Below are positions 31,632 to 40,020 of a DNA stretch of 64,000 nucleotides, piece after piece. Both the position numbers and the translations under genes were made by a program. Under the pieces are notes generated by a model. It saw nothing but the letters and a program-made list of their open reading frames with translations. It ran no database searches and was not told the DNA's origin. Source of the stretch: JAUYQR01 sp031415015 (lineage in GTDB: Bacteria > Pseudomonadota > Alphaproteobacteria > Rhodobacterales > Rhodobacteraceae); NCBI GenBank assembly GCA_031415015.1, contig JANOQT010000090.1, positions 1-64,000 of the forward strand, given 5' to 3'. How positions within the stretch are numbered: the stretch's first letter is position 1; every line of letters starts with the position of its first letter.

Positions 31632-33047
31632 ATGCTGAACCCCTGCGATCCCGCCTTTGTGGCCAGCCTTGCCGCGCGCCTGCCCGAGGGCACGCTGTCA
31701 GTGCCCGAGCCGCGCTATCTTGAGGAACCGCGCGGCCGCTGGCACGGGCTGGCGGGCACGGTGGCCCGGCCCCGCACCACCGCCGAGGTCGCGCAGATCG
31801 TCCGCGCCTGTGCAGCGGGCCGGGTCGGGATCGTACCATGGGGGGGCGGCACCGGTCTGGTCGGCGGTCAGCTGATGTCCGATGGCCCTGCGCCGCTGGT
31901 CCTGTCGCTGGAGCGGATGGCGGCGCTGCGCGGTGCTTACCGTCAGGAAAACGCGCTGGTGGTCGAAGCCGGGATGATCCTCGCCGACGTGCAGGCGCAG
32001 GCGCTGGCGGTGAACCGGCTGTTTCCGCTGACGCTGGCGTCCGAGGGCACCTGCCGGATCGGCGGAAATCTGGCGGCCAACGCCGGTGGCCTGAACGTGC
32101 TGCGCTACGGCAACGCCCGCGACCTGTGTCTGGGGCTGGAGGCGGTGCTGCCCGACGGCACGGTCTGGAACGGGCTGACGCGTCTGCGCAAGGACAACGC
32201 AGGCTACGACCTGCGCCATCTGATGATCGGGTCCGAAGGCACGCTGGGGGTGATCACCGCCGCCAGCCTGCGGCTTTACCCGATTCCGGCGGCGACGGTG
32301 GTGGCCATGGTGGCGGTGGCGTCCCCCGAAGCGGCGTTGTCGCTTCTTGCTCTGGCATCCGACCGGCTGGCGGGCATGGTCTCGGCTTTTGAGTTGATCC
32401 ACCGGATGGGGTTCGATTTCCTGGCCGAAACCCTGCCGGATTTGCGCCCGCCCTTTGACCCGGTTCCGGAATGGGTGGTGCTGCTGGAACTGGGCCTGCC
32501 ATCCGGGCTGCAGCCGGAGGTGACGATGGCCAGCCTTTATGACGAAGCCTCAGACGCAGGCCTTGTGACCGATGGCGTCATCGCCTCCTCCAAGGCGCAG
32601 GCGGAGGGCCTTTGGCGTCTGCGCGAAGCAATCCCCGAAGCGAACCGCCGGATCGGTGCGGTCTCCAGCCACGACATCTCGCTGCCGCTGTCGGCAGTGC
32701 CGGACTTCATCAGGGCCGCCCCGCAGGCGCTGGCAAAACTGGGGACCTGGCGGATCAACTGCTTTGGCCATCTGGGCGACGGCAATCTGCATTATAACGT
32801 GTTCCCCGCGAAAGGGGGCAGTCGCAAGGATCACGAACTCCAGCGCGACGCGATCAAGACAACCGTGCATGATCTGGTGCATGCCATGGGCGGATCAGTG
32901 GCTGCCGAACACGGCGTCGGGCGGCTCAAGACCGCAGATCTGGCGCGCTACGCCGATCCGGGAAAACTGCTGGCGATGCGCGCGATCAAGGCCGCGCTTG
33001 ACCCGCAAGGCATCATGAACCCCGGCGCGGTTCTGCCCGCACTCTAG
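31632..33047 (+). CDS. FAD-binding oxidase, D-2-hydroxyacid (D-2-hydroxyglutarate) dehydrogenase type
   Basis: A 471-residue FAD-linked oxidase of the GlcD/D2HGDH group. The N-terminal FAD (PCMH) domain carries GIVPWGGGTGLVGGQL and LASEGTCRIGGNLAANAGGL, and the C-terminal FAD_oxidase_C domain has INCFGHLGDGNLHYNVFP and GGSVAAEHGVGRLK, the zinc/substrate region; it ends DPQGIMNPGAVLP. The likely substrate is D-2-hydroxyglutarate or D-lactate. The start ATG at 31632 follows AAGGAG. A second, shorter paralogue of the same superfamily lies at 58072-59448. Confidence 0.93.
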   Translation: MLNPCDPAFVASLAARLPEGTLSVPEPRYLEEPRGRWHGLAGTVARPRTTAEVAQIVRACAAGRVGIVPWGGGTGLVGGQLMSDGPAPLVLSLERMAALRGAYRQENALVVEAGMILADVQAQALAVNRLFPLTLASEGTCRIGGNLAANAGGLNVLRYGNARDLCLGLEAVLPDGTVWNGLTRLRKDNAGYDLRHLMIGSEGTLGVITAASLRLYPIPAATVVAMVAVASPEAALSLLALASDRLAGMVSAFELIHRMGFDFLAETLPDLRPPFDPVPEWVVLLELGLPSGLQPEVTMASLYDEASDAGLVTDGVIASSKAQAEGLWRLREAIPEANRRIGAVSSHDISLPLSAVPDFIRAAPQALAKLGTWRINCFGHLGDGNLHYNVFPAKGGSRKDHELQRDAIKTTVHDLVHAMGGSVAAEHGVGRLKTADLARYADPGKLLAMRAIKAALDPQGIMNPGAVLPAL

Positions 33048-33302
33048 GCCATTTGCGCCTTTCAAAAATACTCTCTCCGCGGAGCCAAGCGGGCTTTGCC
33101 CGCGCCAGCGACCTAAAGGACTTGCCGCGGCACGCGGCTCCGCCAGATCACCGCGCTCACAAAGATCGACCCCGTCAGGTGGGTGCCCGACGGGGTCTTG
33201 GGGTGAGTATGGTCTTCACGTGTTGCAAGCAACGTGGCCGGGGTGGGTAGCCCCGACAAGGACAGCATTAGGGCGATTCCCTTTCGACAAGGTTAACGCC
33301 GC
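33048..33302. other. Intergenic region with hairpins, between the FAD oxidase and apt ends
   Basis: This 255-bp stretch separates convergent genes and holds no convincing gene. It contains a perfect palindrome CTCCGCGGAG (33075-33084), a GCGGGC-TTT-GCCCGC hairpin (33089-33103) and the larger GACCCCGTC hairpin listed separately. The A/T run TTTCAAAAATACTCT near 33060-33074 reads on the minus strand as GTATTTTTGAAA, a terminator-like end for apt transcription. Confidence 0.5.
33168..33197. terminator. Hairpin terminator region between convergent genes
   Basis: GACCCCGTC (33168-33176) and GACGGGGTC (33189-33197) form a perfect 9-bp stem with a 12-base loop. It is followed by only TTGGGG on the plus strand and GATCTTTG on the minus strand, so it probably works as a bidirectional but weak terminator for the FAD oxidase and apt. 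Confidence 0.5.
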
Positions 33303-33836
33303 TCACTGCCCCGCGAAGTCACACAAGGCATGCACGTCCATCCCCAGTGCTTCAAGTTTCCGCCGCCCTCCCAGATCCGGCAGATCGACCACAAAGGCGC
33401 AGCCTACTACCTCCGCCCCCAGCCGTTCGATCAGGCGGATGCCCGCCTCGGCGGTGCCGCCGGTGGCCAGCAGATCATCGACCAGCAGGATCTTTTCCCC
33501 CGGCGCCATCGCGTCGTCATGCACCTCGACCACCGCCTCGCCATACTCCAGCGTGTAGGCCTGTGAGATCGTCTGGCCCGGCAGCTTGCCCTTCTTGCGA
33601 ATGGGCACGAACCCGGTCGACAACTGATGCGCCACCGCCCCGCCAAGAATGAACCCCCGCGCCTCCAGCCCCACGACCTTGTCGATCCGCATCCCCGCAT
33701 AAGGGGCCAGCAACTGATCGACGCACATCCGAAATCCGCGCGGATCGGCGAACAGCGTCGTCACGTCGCGAAACAGGATCCCCTCATGCGGGAAATCCAC
33801 GATGGTGCGGATGTAGTCCTTCACGGTCTTCTTCAT
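33303..33836 (-). CDS. apt: Adenine phosphoribosyltransferase
   Basis: A 177-residue type I phosphoribosyltransferase: adenine + PRPP to AMP. The PRPP motif is ILLVDDLLATGGTAEAG, and the purine-binding segment is VVGLEARGFILGGAVA, with the N-terminal FPHEGILFRDVTTL, all diagnostic of APRT. The ATG at 33836 follows AAGGA. It lies downstream of mtnP and the two DUF2927 genes on the same strand; MtnP releases adenine from methylthioadenosine, which Apt salvages, so the neighbours are functionally linked. Confidence 0.96.
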   Translation of the reverse strand: MKKTVKDYIRTIVDFPHEGILFRDVTTLFADPRGFRMCVDQLLAPYAGMRIDKVVGLEARGFILGGAVAHQLSTGFVPIRKKGKLPGQTISQAYTLEYGEAVVEVHDDAMAPGEKILLVDDLLATGGTAEAGIRLIERLGAEVVGCAFVVDLPDLGGRRKLEALGMDVHALCDFAGQ

Positions 33837-33859
33837 GGATTTTCCTTGCCTTCTGGAAG

Positions 33860-34546
33860 TCATGGATAGTGTCGGCGCAGGGCCATGATGTCTTGTTCGC
33901 CCAACCGGACAAGCCCGTTGCTCGTCTCGGAAAAGATCGACCTCGTTTCATAGTAGCGTCCGCCGATGTCGGTGTTGAACCCCATGCACTGGGTGATTTC
34001 CTCCAGCATCCCGGAGACGACCTGACCCAGATTTGCGTTATTGGACGAGGTGATGTGGCAGGCGACCAGCATGCGGTTGTCGTTCCAGACCAGCGTATTG
34101 GTTGCAGCACCGATCGTCACACCTTCCAGTTCACGCACGCCCGTCCCCCGTATTGTTGCGCCCTCTGGAATATCCAGCAAGCGAACGAATATGTCTGGCC
34201 GCTCTGACGGTTTCGCGCGCCGGATGCGCAAGTTGGCGCCCGAGGCGTTCAACTCCTCCATTCCGCGATCCAGGCCCTGCTCGATCTTCGCCCGCAACCG
34301 GGGCGGAAAACCCTCGGCGACGAACACGAGTGCGAAGGTAAGGTCCCGGGCGTTCCGGTCAGACCAGCGGGCGACGGTCTTCTGACAGTCTTTCCCCGGA
34401 GGGGCGGCGCAGGTGGCAAGCCGGTAGAAATCGTCATTGGACAGGCGGCCTTTGGCAGTGACGAATTCCTGCGCCACCGCAAGGCTACCGGTCGCAGCGA
34501 TGGCGAGCGCAAGCGCCAGCCGGGAGGTATCTAACAGTCTCGGCAT
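33860..34546 (-). CDS. DUF2927 exported protein, copy 2 of a tandem pair
   Basis: A 228-residue exported DUF2927 protein. A signal peptide (LALALAIAATGSLAVAQE) is followed by the family region: RLATCAAPPGKDCQKTVARW, and near the C-terminus VSGMLEEITQCMGFNTDIGG, whose EEITQ-x-G helix resembles the start of a metalloprotease-like active site. It is a same-length paralogue of its upstream neighbour, three bases away. Both are exported and their function is unknown. Confidence 0.85.
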   Translation of the reverse strand: MPRLLDTSRLALALAIAATGSLAVAQEFVTAKGRLSNDDFYRLATCAAPPGKDCQKTVARWSDRNARDLTFALVFVAEGFPPRLRAKIEQGLDRGMEELNASGANLRIRRAKPSERPDIFVRLLDIPEGATIRGTGVRELEGVTIGAATNTLVWNDNRMLVACHITSSNNANLGQVVSGMLEEITQCMGFNTDIGGRYYETRSIFSETSNGLVRLGEQDIMALRRHYP

Positions 34547-34549
34547 TGC

Positions 34550-35236
34550 TCAGTCCTTGGGTGGATACATCCAGCGCAGCAGGGCCGCGTCCTGACCGGT
34601 GATGGTCGTGGTCTCGTTCGAGGACTGCGACAGGATCGAGACGCCTTCGTACCACGGGTTCTCGATATCGTAGAGGATGCCCAGCGCCTGCGTCACCTCT
34701 TCCAGCACAACCGAGGTCATGTCCGCATCATCAATCGTGGTGGAAATCAGGATCACCGCTTCGGTGATGCGGTGGTCGTCGTCAGACCACACGGTCATGT
34801 AGCCGACACCCATCACGCCCAGCCCGGAAAAGCCGGGCGCCTCAGCCAGAAGCGCGCCTTCGCCAAGCGGGGTCGCGCGCACCGTGATGTCGGCTGTACC
34901 GGCGTTTGTCAGCGTGACCTGAAGGCCCATGCCGGCGCCGTTAATCTCGCCCAGCGCATGCGCGACGGCGCTGTTGAGCCGCGCCTCAAACCCTTTTGGC
35001 AGCGGATCGTCACCGGGCTTCACCGCCAGTGTCAGGTGCGGTTTGCGCCAGCGCAGGTCCGGGGCGCGACAATCCCCACCGGGCGGCGCACCGCAGGTGA
35101 CCAAGCGGAAGAACACCTCGTCTTGCAGAAATCCTTCCGAGGCGACGCCGTCGGACATTGGCATCTCGGCGCGCGTTGCGCTTGCAAACAGCGCCGTCGC
35201 CATCAAACACAGGCAGGCCCTGAACGGCGGGATCAC
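34550..35236 (-). CDS. DUF2927 exported protein, copy 1 of a tandem pair
   Basis: A 228-residue paralogue of the preceding gene. The signal peptide is ACLCLMATALFASATRAEMP, then EVFFRLVTCGAPPGGDCRAP, aligning with the other copy, and VVLEEVTQALGILYDIENPW near the end. The two copies share length and landmarks but are clearly diverged, so the duplication is old. Its ATG at 35236 overlaps the mtnP stop by four bases, so it is coupled to mtnP translation. Function unknown. Confidence 0.85.
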   Translation of the reverse strand: MIPPFRACLCLMATALFASATRAEMPMSDGVASEGFLQDEVFFRLVTCGAPPGGDCRAPDLRWRKPHLTLAVKPGDDPLPKGFEARLNSAVAHALGEINGAGMGLQVTLTNAGTADITVRATPLGEGALLAEAPGFSGLGVMGVGYMTVWSDDDHRITEAVILISTTIDDADMTSVVLEEVTQALGILYDIENPWYEGVSILSQSSNETTTITGQDAALLRWMYPPKD

Positions 35237-36099
35237 AGCACCCGCCCCGCCACGGCGTCCAGCCGGGCCACCAGTGCGGCATCGCGCTTGTCCGGCGTTG
35301 TCATCACGGCATGGTCAAGCGCCCGGTCACAGCCATGCGGGCAAGGCACCCGCATTTCCGAAAGCTGTCCAGGCAGCCGTGTCACCAGATTCCGACCGGC
35401 ATCGGCGTTCGCCCGCACCACCTGCATGACGCTGGCCACAGCCACCGAGCCGTGGCCGTCGTGCCAGCTGTCATAATCCGTGATCATTGCCACGCTCGCA
35501 TAGCACAGCTCTGCCTCACGGGCGAGGCGGGCCTCGGACATCCCGGTCATCCCGATCACATCCGCCCCCCAGCTCCGGTACAGCCGACTTTCGGCGCGGG
35601 TGGAAAATTGCGGCCCTTCGATGGTGACGGACACCGCGCCGGGGTGAACGCGCAGCCCTGCATCGCGCGCGGCCTTTGCACAGGCCGCACCCAGCCGGGG
35701 GCAGGTCGGATCGGCCATGCTGACATGCGCCACGCAGCCCGACCCGAAGAACGACGCGGGGCGCTGCGTGCTGCGGTCGATGAGCTGATCCACGATGACG
35801 AAATCGCCCGGCGCGAAATCCTCGCGCAACGACCCCACCGCCGAGATTGCCACCACATCCGTACAGCCCAGCCGTTTCAGCGCGTCGATATTGGCGCGGT
35901 ACGGCACGGTGGCGGGGTCATGCACATGCCCCCGCCCGTGACGCGGCAGAAAGGCCACCGGCATCCCCTCCAGCCGCCCGACCAGCACATCGTCCGACGG
36001 CCTGCCAAAGGGCGATTTCACCTTGACCCAGCTTGCCCCCTCAAGCCCGTCGATCTGATAGACGCCAGAGCCGCCGATGACGCCGATCATGGTCTGCAT
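35233..36099 (-). CDS. mtnP: S-methyl-5'-thioadenosine phosphorylase
   Basis: A 288-residue purine nucleoside phosphorylase-family enzyme that splits methylthioadenosine into adenine and methylthioribose-1-phosphate. Landmarks: IGVIGGSGVYQI at the phosphate loop, LPRHGRGHVHDPATVPYRAN, VIVDQLIDRSTQRPASFFGSG, SVTIEGPQFSTRAESRLY, and the adenine-side ITDYDSWHDGHG typical of MTAP. It is the first gene of the mtnP-DUF2927-DUF2927-apt unit. ATG 36099 is used; ATG 36090 is possible. The symbol assumes MTAP rather than another 6-oxopurine enzyme. Confidence 0.93.
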   Translation of the reverse strand: MQTMIGVIGGSGVYQIDGLEGASWVKVKSPFGRPSDDVLVGRLEGMPVAFLPRHGRGHVHDPATVPYRANIDALKRLGCTDVVAISAVGSLREDFAPGDFVIVDQLIDRSTQRPASFFGSGCVAHVSMADPTCPRLGAACAKAARDAGLRVHPGAVSVTIEGPQFSTRAESRLYRSWGADVIGMTGMSEARLAREAELCYASVAMITDYDSWHDGHGSVAVASVMQVVRANADAGRNLVTRLPGQLSEMRVPCPHGCDRALDHAVMTTPDKRDAALVARLDAVAGRVL

Positions 36100-36171
36100 G
36101 CAGGATTCCCCAACCCGTTCGTCTGGTAGTCTAGGGGGTGACCCGCAAGCCGGGAAGGGCGGAATTTCACC

Positions 36172-37902
36172 TTAACCAGAGGGCGTCGCGCGCTGGATGA
36201 TGCCCGTCGCAGCCGCAGCCCCCAGCGCAGTGACCACCCATCCTGCCGCCATCAGCAGCCACCGCGCCCACCATAGCCGGTAACCCCAGGGGCCGCGATC
36301 CTTGGACGGTGACCAGGATCTTGTCTGCCCCAGTTCCAGAACCGGGACTACCACATCCGCGCCATAAGCCAGCGGATGAAAGCTTTCCCAGTCCAACCCC
36401 GCGCCCGTCGGCCCGTTCCACTGCGCGGCCGGGTTGGCCACGCAACCCGGCACCGGATCGGGGATGCAGTCCACCGCCAGCAGCGCCTGCCAGCCCTCGG
36501 ATGCGGCGATCAGATCGTTGTTCGGGGCCATGCTGCCCTCTTCCCACGCCATGAACGCAAGGAAGGCCGACAGCAGCGACAGGCCTGCAAGCCACAGGAT
36601 CGACCGGAATGGCTGAAACCCGTAGCCGACGACCAGTTGCGCCGCCCGGTCCCAAAGCCAGTCGAAACCGGTCAGGGGCAGGGCCAAAAGGCCGCCCCGT
36701 GCCCGCCTCGCAGCGCGGCGGGCACGGCCCTTGCGGCGGGCCTGCTCTTCCATGATGCGGCGCGCTTCGGCCTCGTGGCCCATCCGGGCCAGCACGGCTG
36801 CGGCCTGCGTGTAGGGTTGTGGCAAAAACCGCCCGTCCTGCGTGGTGCAGCGGGCAAGCCAGGCCAGCCGGGTTTCGGCATCCACCGGGGCATCGCGGGT
36901 GATCCGGTCATAGGTGAAGCCGTCCAGATAGACCCGCCCGTCGTCGGGCCAGCTGGCCAGATCATCCACCAGATCGCCGACATGCGCCGAGGGAAGGTAG
37001 ATATCGCCCGCCGGGACGGCGACGGTTTGCCAGAAGAACTCTGCCCCGACCTGCATCCGTTGTGCGGCAAAGGCATGCCCGCCCGGGTTGCTGAATTCTG
37101 CCGTCGCACAATCCAGCTGGCCGCCGATCTGTGCGCCCGACAGCCGCACTTCGCCCTCCGCCCGGAACGGAAAGGCGGCCCGGTCGCGCAGGAAGACGTC
37201 GCCCGCGATCCGCGCGCCCTGCACATTCAGCGCGATCTTGCCGGGATTGCGCAGCACGGCGCCATCGCAGGCCAGCTGCCCGCCGATTTCTGCGCCGGAC
37301 AGGCTGATCTCTCCCGCCGCCGTAAAGGCAGCGGTATCGCTGGCGCGCAGGTAGACCGACGCGCCGATCCGCGCCCCCTGCGCCGTCAGGCTGGTGATGT
37401 CGGCCCCGTGCAACGCCAACTGGCCGCCGATCTCGGCGGTGGCAAAGCTGATGCGACCGGTGGCCGTCAGCCCCAGCAGAAACGCTGACCCCTCGATCCG
37501 TGCGCCTTCGGCTAGAAGCCCCGGCACATGGCTGCCCGACAGCACAAGCTGGACCAGCCGGGCCCGCCGGGCCGTGATCGGATCGGTGAAATGGCAGGCG
37601 CGCAGGTCGGTCTCGCCCCGCGCCTCGGCAAAGTTCAGGCTCAGCGGGCCGGTGATCACCGCCCCGATCAGCCGGACCCCAACCGCGCTGACGGGCGCGT
37701 GGTCGCAGCCGCCGGTCACCAGATGCGCCAGAAGTGCTGCACGGATGCGGGGGGCGGCGGGATCGCCCGGGTCGGGGCGGCCCGGCGACAGCTGGCACAG
37801 CGCGCCCGTGGCCGCCGCCCGCAGCAATGCATGCTCGGCTTCGGTGGGGGCATCCGTGCCAGTGGCGGCAAGGAAATCGGGGATGGAAAGGCGCTGGGTC
37901 AT
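36172..37902 (-). CDS. Large beta-helix-like repeat protein with C-terminal membrane helices
   Basis: A 576-residue protein without a signal peptide. After a helical N-terminus, about residues 60-300 carry repeats of roughly 20-22 residues resembling SLSGAEIGGQLACDGAVL, RLSGAQIGGQLDCATAEF, ATAEIGGQLALHGADI and QGARIAGDVFLRDRAAF; each G-A-x-I-x-G-x-L/V block fits a turn of a right-handed beta-helix (pentapeptide or bactofilin-like). A basic linker (QARRKGRARRAARRARGG) precedes two membrane helices (ILWLAGLSLLSAFLAFMAW and WLLMAAGWVVTALGAAAATG). An in-frame GTG at 37986 is an alternative start. Alone in its own unit. I do not recognise a function; a scaffold role is speculation. Confidence 0.65.
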   Translation of the reverse strand: MTQRLSIPDFLAATGTDAPTEAEHALLRAAATGALCQLSPGRPDPGDPAAPRIRAALLAHLVTGGCDHAPVSAVGVRLIGAVITGPLSLNFAEARGETDLRACHFTDPITARRARLVQLVLSGSHVPGLLAEGARIEGSAFLLGLTATGRISFATAEIGGQLALHGADITSLTAQGARIGASVYLRASDTAAFTAAGEISLSGAEIGGQLACDGAVLRNPGKIALNVQGARIAGDVFLRDRAAFPFRAEGEVRLSGAQIGGQLDCATAEFSNPGGHAFAAQRMQVGAEFFWQTVAVPAGDIYLPSAHVGDLVDDLASWPDDGRVYLDGFTYDRITRDAPVDAETRLAWLARCTTQDGRFLPQPYTQAAAVLARMGHEAEARRIMEEQARRKGRARRAARRARGGLLALPLTGFDWLWDRAAQLVVGYGFQPFRSILWLAGLSLLSAFLAFMAWEEGSMAPNNDLIAASEGWQALLAVDCIPDPVPGCVANPAAQWNGPTGAGLDWESFHPLAYGADVVVPVLELGQTRSWSPSKDRGPWGYRLWWARWLLMAAGWVVTALGAAAATGIIQRATPSG

Positions 37903-38137
37903 CCAATTGGGGCGAAATTTGCGCAAGCGGCGGAATACAATCGAATTTTCCTTGTGGTTTGAGGAAAAGCTTAGCCGTCGATGCACCGTCTGTCGATGCC
38001 TCGTCTGAAGGTGTCTTGCCTTGCGCCTGTCAGATCAGCCCGGATGGCCAGACACCGCCACGCTGAAACCACTGCCCTCCACAGAGGAAGAAGGGGTTTC
38101 GTCGCCGATCCGTCGCAAGACTGCGGTGGCCCCGCGC

Positions 38138-38708
38138 CTACTTCAGATTGGTGTGACGGGCGCGCATCGCGCCGGGTGCAACGCCAAGGTGGTCGCGCAG
38201 GGCGAGGATAAGACGCTCGAACGCCAGATACTGCGCGCCCTCGAACAGAGACCCCATCGGCAGAACCGAGGGCGCACCGGTCTGGTCATTGGCCATGGTC
38301 TGGGCGGGGATGTGCAAGACGCGGTTAGCGCGCTGTGCCGCTGACCCACCGGGCTGAGCGGTGATGCACGCCACCCGCGCGCCGGCGGTCCTGGCCACGC
38401 CGATCAACCCGTCGACAGTGGAAAACCCGCCCAGACCGGCGCTGACCATCAGCAAATCACCGGGGCCAATCACCAGCGCCAGCCGGCGGGCAGGACATGT
38501 CGCCCACCATGTGCGCGGCAAGCCCAAGGTGGTAAAGCCGCATCGCCAGCGCCCGCATCATCAGCCCTTGGCGGCCCACGCCGTAACAGACGATATGGCG
38601 GGCGGCGGCGATCTCACCGACCATCCCCGCCATCGCGTCGGGGTCGATCCCCGCCACGGCGGCGCGGATTTCGTCAGCCGCACGGGCGGCAAGCTCTGCC
38701 AGTGTCAT
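38138..38708 (-). pseudogene. SIS-domain sugar isomerase (6-phospho-3-hexuloisomerase-like), frameshifted
   Basis: The ATG at 38708 begins a frame with MTLAELAARAADEIRAAVAG and the SIS start ARHIVCYGVGRQGLMMRALA, then AHMVGDMSCPPAGAG, ending at a premature stop at 38457. The rest (VIGPGDLLMVSAGLGGF, AGARVACITAQP, VLPMGSLFEGAQYLAFE) is in a different frame to 38138. Removing one base near 38473-38474 gives PPAGAVIGPGDLLMVSAG, a continuous 189-residue SIS protein of normal length. Such proteins isomerise sugar phosphates, in line with the kinase and the lactonase-like hydrolase nearby. The frameshift may be a real mutation or a sequence error. Confidence 0.7.
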
Positions 38709-39373
38709 GGGGTCACCTTCCGCCCGGGGCCAGCCCCGGCAGACTGAGCCAGAAGTCCGGCTGCGTCCAGCAGCTCAATCAAGAGATTTCGGCAATGCAC
38801 TTCTGCCGTGCAGAAACCGCGCCTTCAGGACCGCGCATTCCGACAGTCGCGGAACGCGCCGAGCTGCGCCATCTCCGACGACGCACCTGCGATTGCCTGT
38901 GACTGGGCCAATGCGGGTGCCGTTCGCGGTGGTCCGGGCCGCTAAGGCAGGCGCGCGGGCGACTGGCGCTTCGATGTCATACCGTTGGTAACCGGCCAGC
39001 AGCCCGTCGGTCATTTGCCCCGTCTTCACAAAGTCGCCCACAGCGCAGGCCGGGTGGCAGATGCGCTGCCTGGCGACGTCCCAATCTCTAGGGTAGGGTG
39101 GTTCAGGCCGTCGGTCCTGATTTCCGTCGACCTGCGCAGCCCCTGCTTTCCTGCCTGCGCTGAAGTGCTGATCACCCCGACACCAGGTCTGCCTGGCAAC
39201 AACAGCCGCTCGACCGGCCGCGCAGCGTGCCGTGTCATCGCGGTCTGACTTTTCCGCGCAGGCCGAACCGGATTTTCAGGTGCCAGGATCACAGGTCCCC
39301 CCGGGTCTTGCAGCAGGGGCTTGCGCGCCGCGTGACGCTGGCGCAGTTTTGACCGGAACAGCGGGGGCACAAG
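38709..39373. other. Gene-free stretch
   Basis: 665 bp between the frameshifted SIS gene and the kinase gene. The open frames here are short, overlap on both strands and show no recognisable domain or ribosome site. A minus-strand frame around 38775-39041 contains AGYQRYDIEAPV but cannot be linked to a family. This may be the remains of deleted sugar-catabolism genes. The right end must hold the kinase promoter. Confidence 0.4.
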
Positions 39374-40012
39374 GTGACGACAGCGACAACCGACATCGCG
39401 CAGCTGGCCGGCCTCTTGCAGACGCACGCAGCGTCGGGCCGGGTGATCGTTGCCATGGTGGGTGCGCCCGGATCGGGCAAATCGACACTGGCCGACAAAC
39501 TGGCGGGCAAGTTGAACGCACGCGCCGAAGGCTTGGCAATGGTGTTGCCGATGGATGGGTTTCACTACGACGACACCTATCTTGCGCCCGCCGGGCTGCA
39601 ACCCCGCAAGGGCGCACCGCAGACCTTTGACGTGGGCGGCCTGTTCCACACCCTGAAACGGCTGCGGGCGCGGGACGAAGACTGCGTGGCGGTGCCAGTC
39701 TTTGACCGCAAGATCGAGATTGCCCGCGCCGGTGCCCGGCTGATCCCCGCCTCAGTGCCGGTGATCATCGTCGAGGGCAACTATCTGCTGCTGAATCAGG
39801 TACCGTGGTCGCGCCTTGCCCCGATGTTCGACGTGACCGTGATGATCGAGGTACCCGAACACGCGCTGCGCTCGCGGCTGAAGGGCCGTTGGGAACGCCT
39901 TGGCCTGACCCCGCCCGAGATCGCGGCCAAGCTTGACGACAACGATTTGCCAAACGGGCGGCTGGTGCGGACGGGCTCCGCCCCCGCGATGTTCTGCCTG
40001 AGCAACGGATAG
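39374..40012 (+). CDS. P-loop nucleoside/sugar kinase family protein
   Basis: A 212-residue P-loop kinase of the uridine kinase/phosphoribulokinase-like type often found with carbohydrate genes. Walker A is AMVGAPGSGKSTLADKLAG, MDGFHYDDTYLAPAG is the substrate-side motif, and VIIVEGNYLLLNQVPW plus LDDNDLPNGRLVRTGSAP match the family. It is complete in length. The start is GTG at 39374. Proteins of this family in fructose- or pentose-related loci are annotated as FrcK-like, but the substrate here is unknown. It is followed after 8 bp by the amidohydrolase. Confidence 0.85.
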   Translation: MTTATTDIAQLAGLLQTHAASGRVIVAMVGAPGSGKSTLADKLAGKLNARAEGLAMVLPMDGFHYDDTYLAPAGLQPRKGAPQTFDVGGLFHTLKRLRARDEDCVAVPVFDRKIEIARAGARLIPASVPVIIVEGNYLLLNQVPWSRLAPMFDVTVMIEVPEHALRSRLKGRWERLGLTPPEIAAKLDDNDLPNGRLVRTGSAPAMFCLSNG

Positions 40013-40020
40013 AGCGCACC

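Noticed and set aside
33053..33250. 65-codon frame after the FAD oxidase
   Set aside because: It covers palindromes and hairpins between convergent genes, has no ribosome site and shows no domain.
38775..39041. Minus-strand frame containing AGYQRYDIEAPV in the gene-free stretch
   Set aside because: The composition and N-terminus do not resemble a protein family; no ribosome site. Treated as non-coding.
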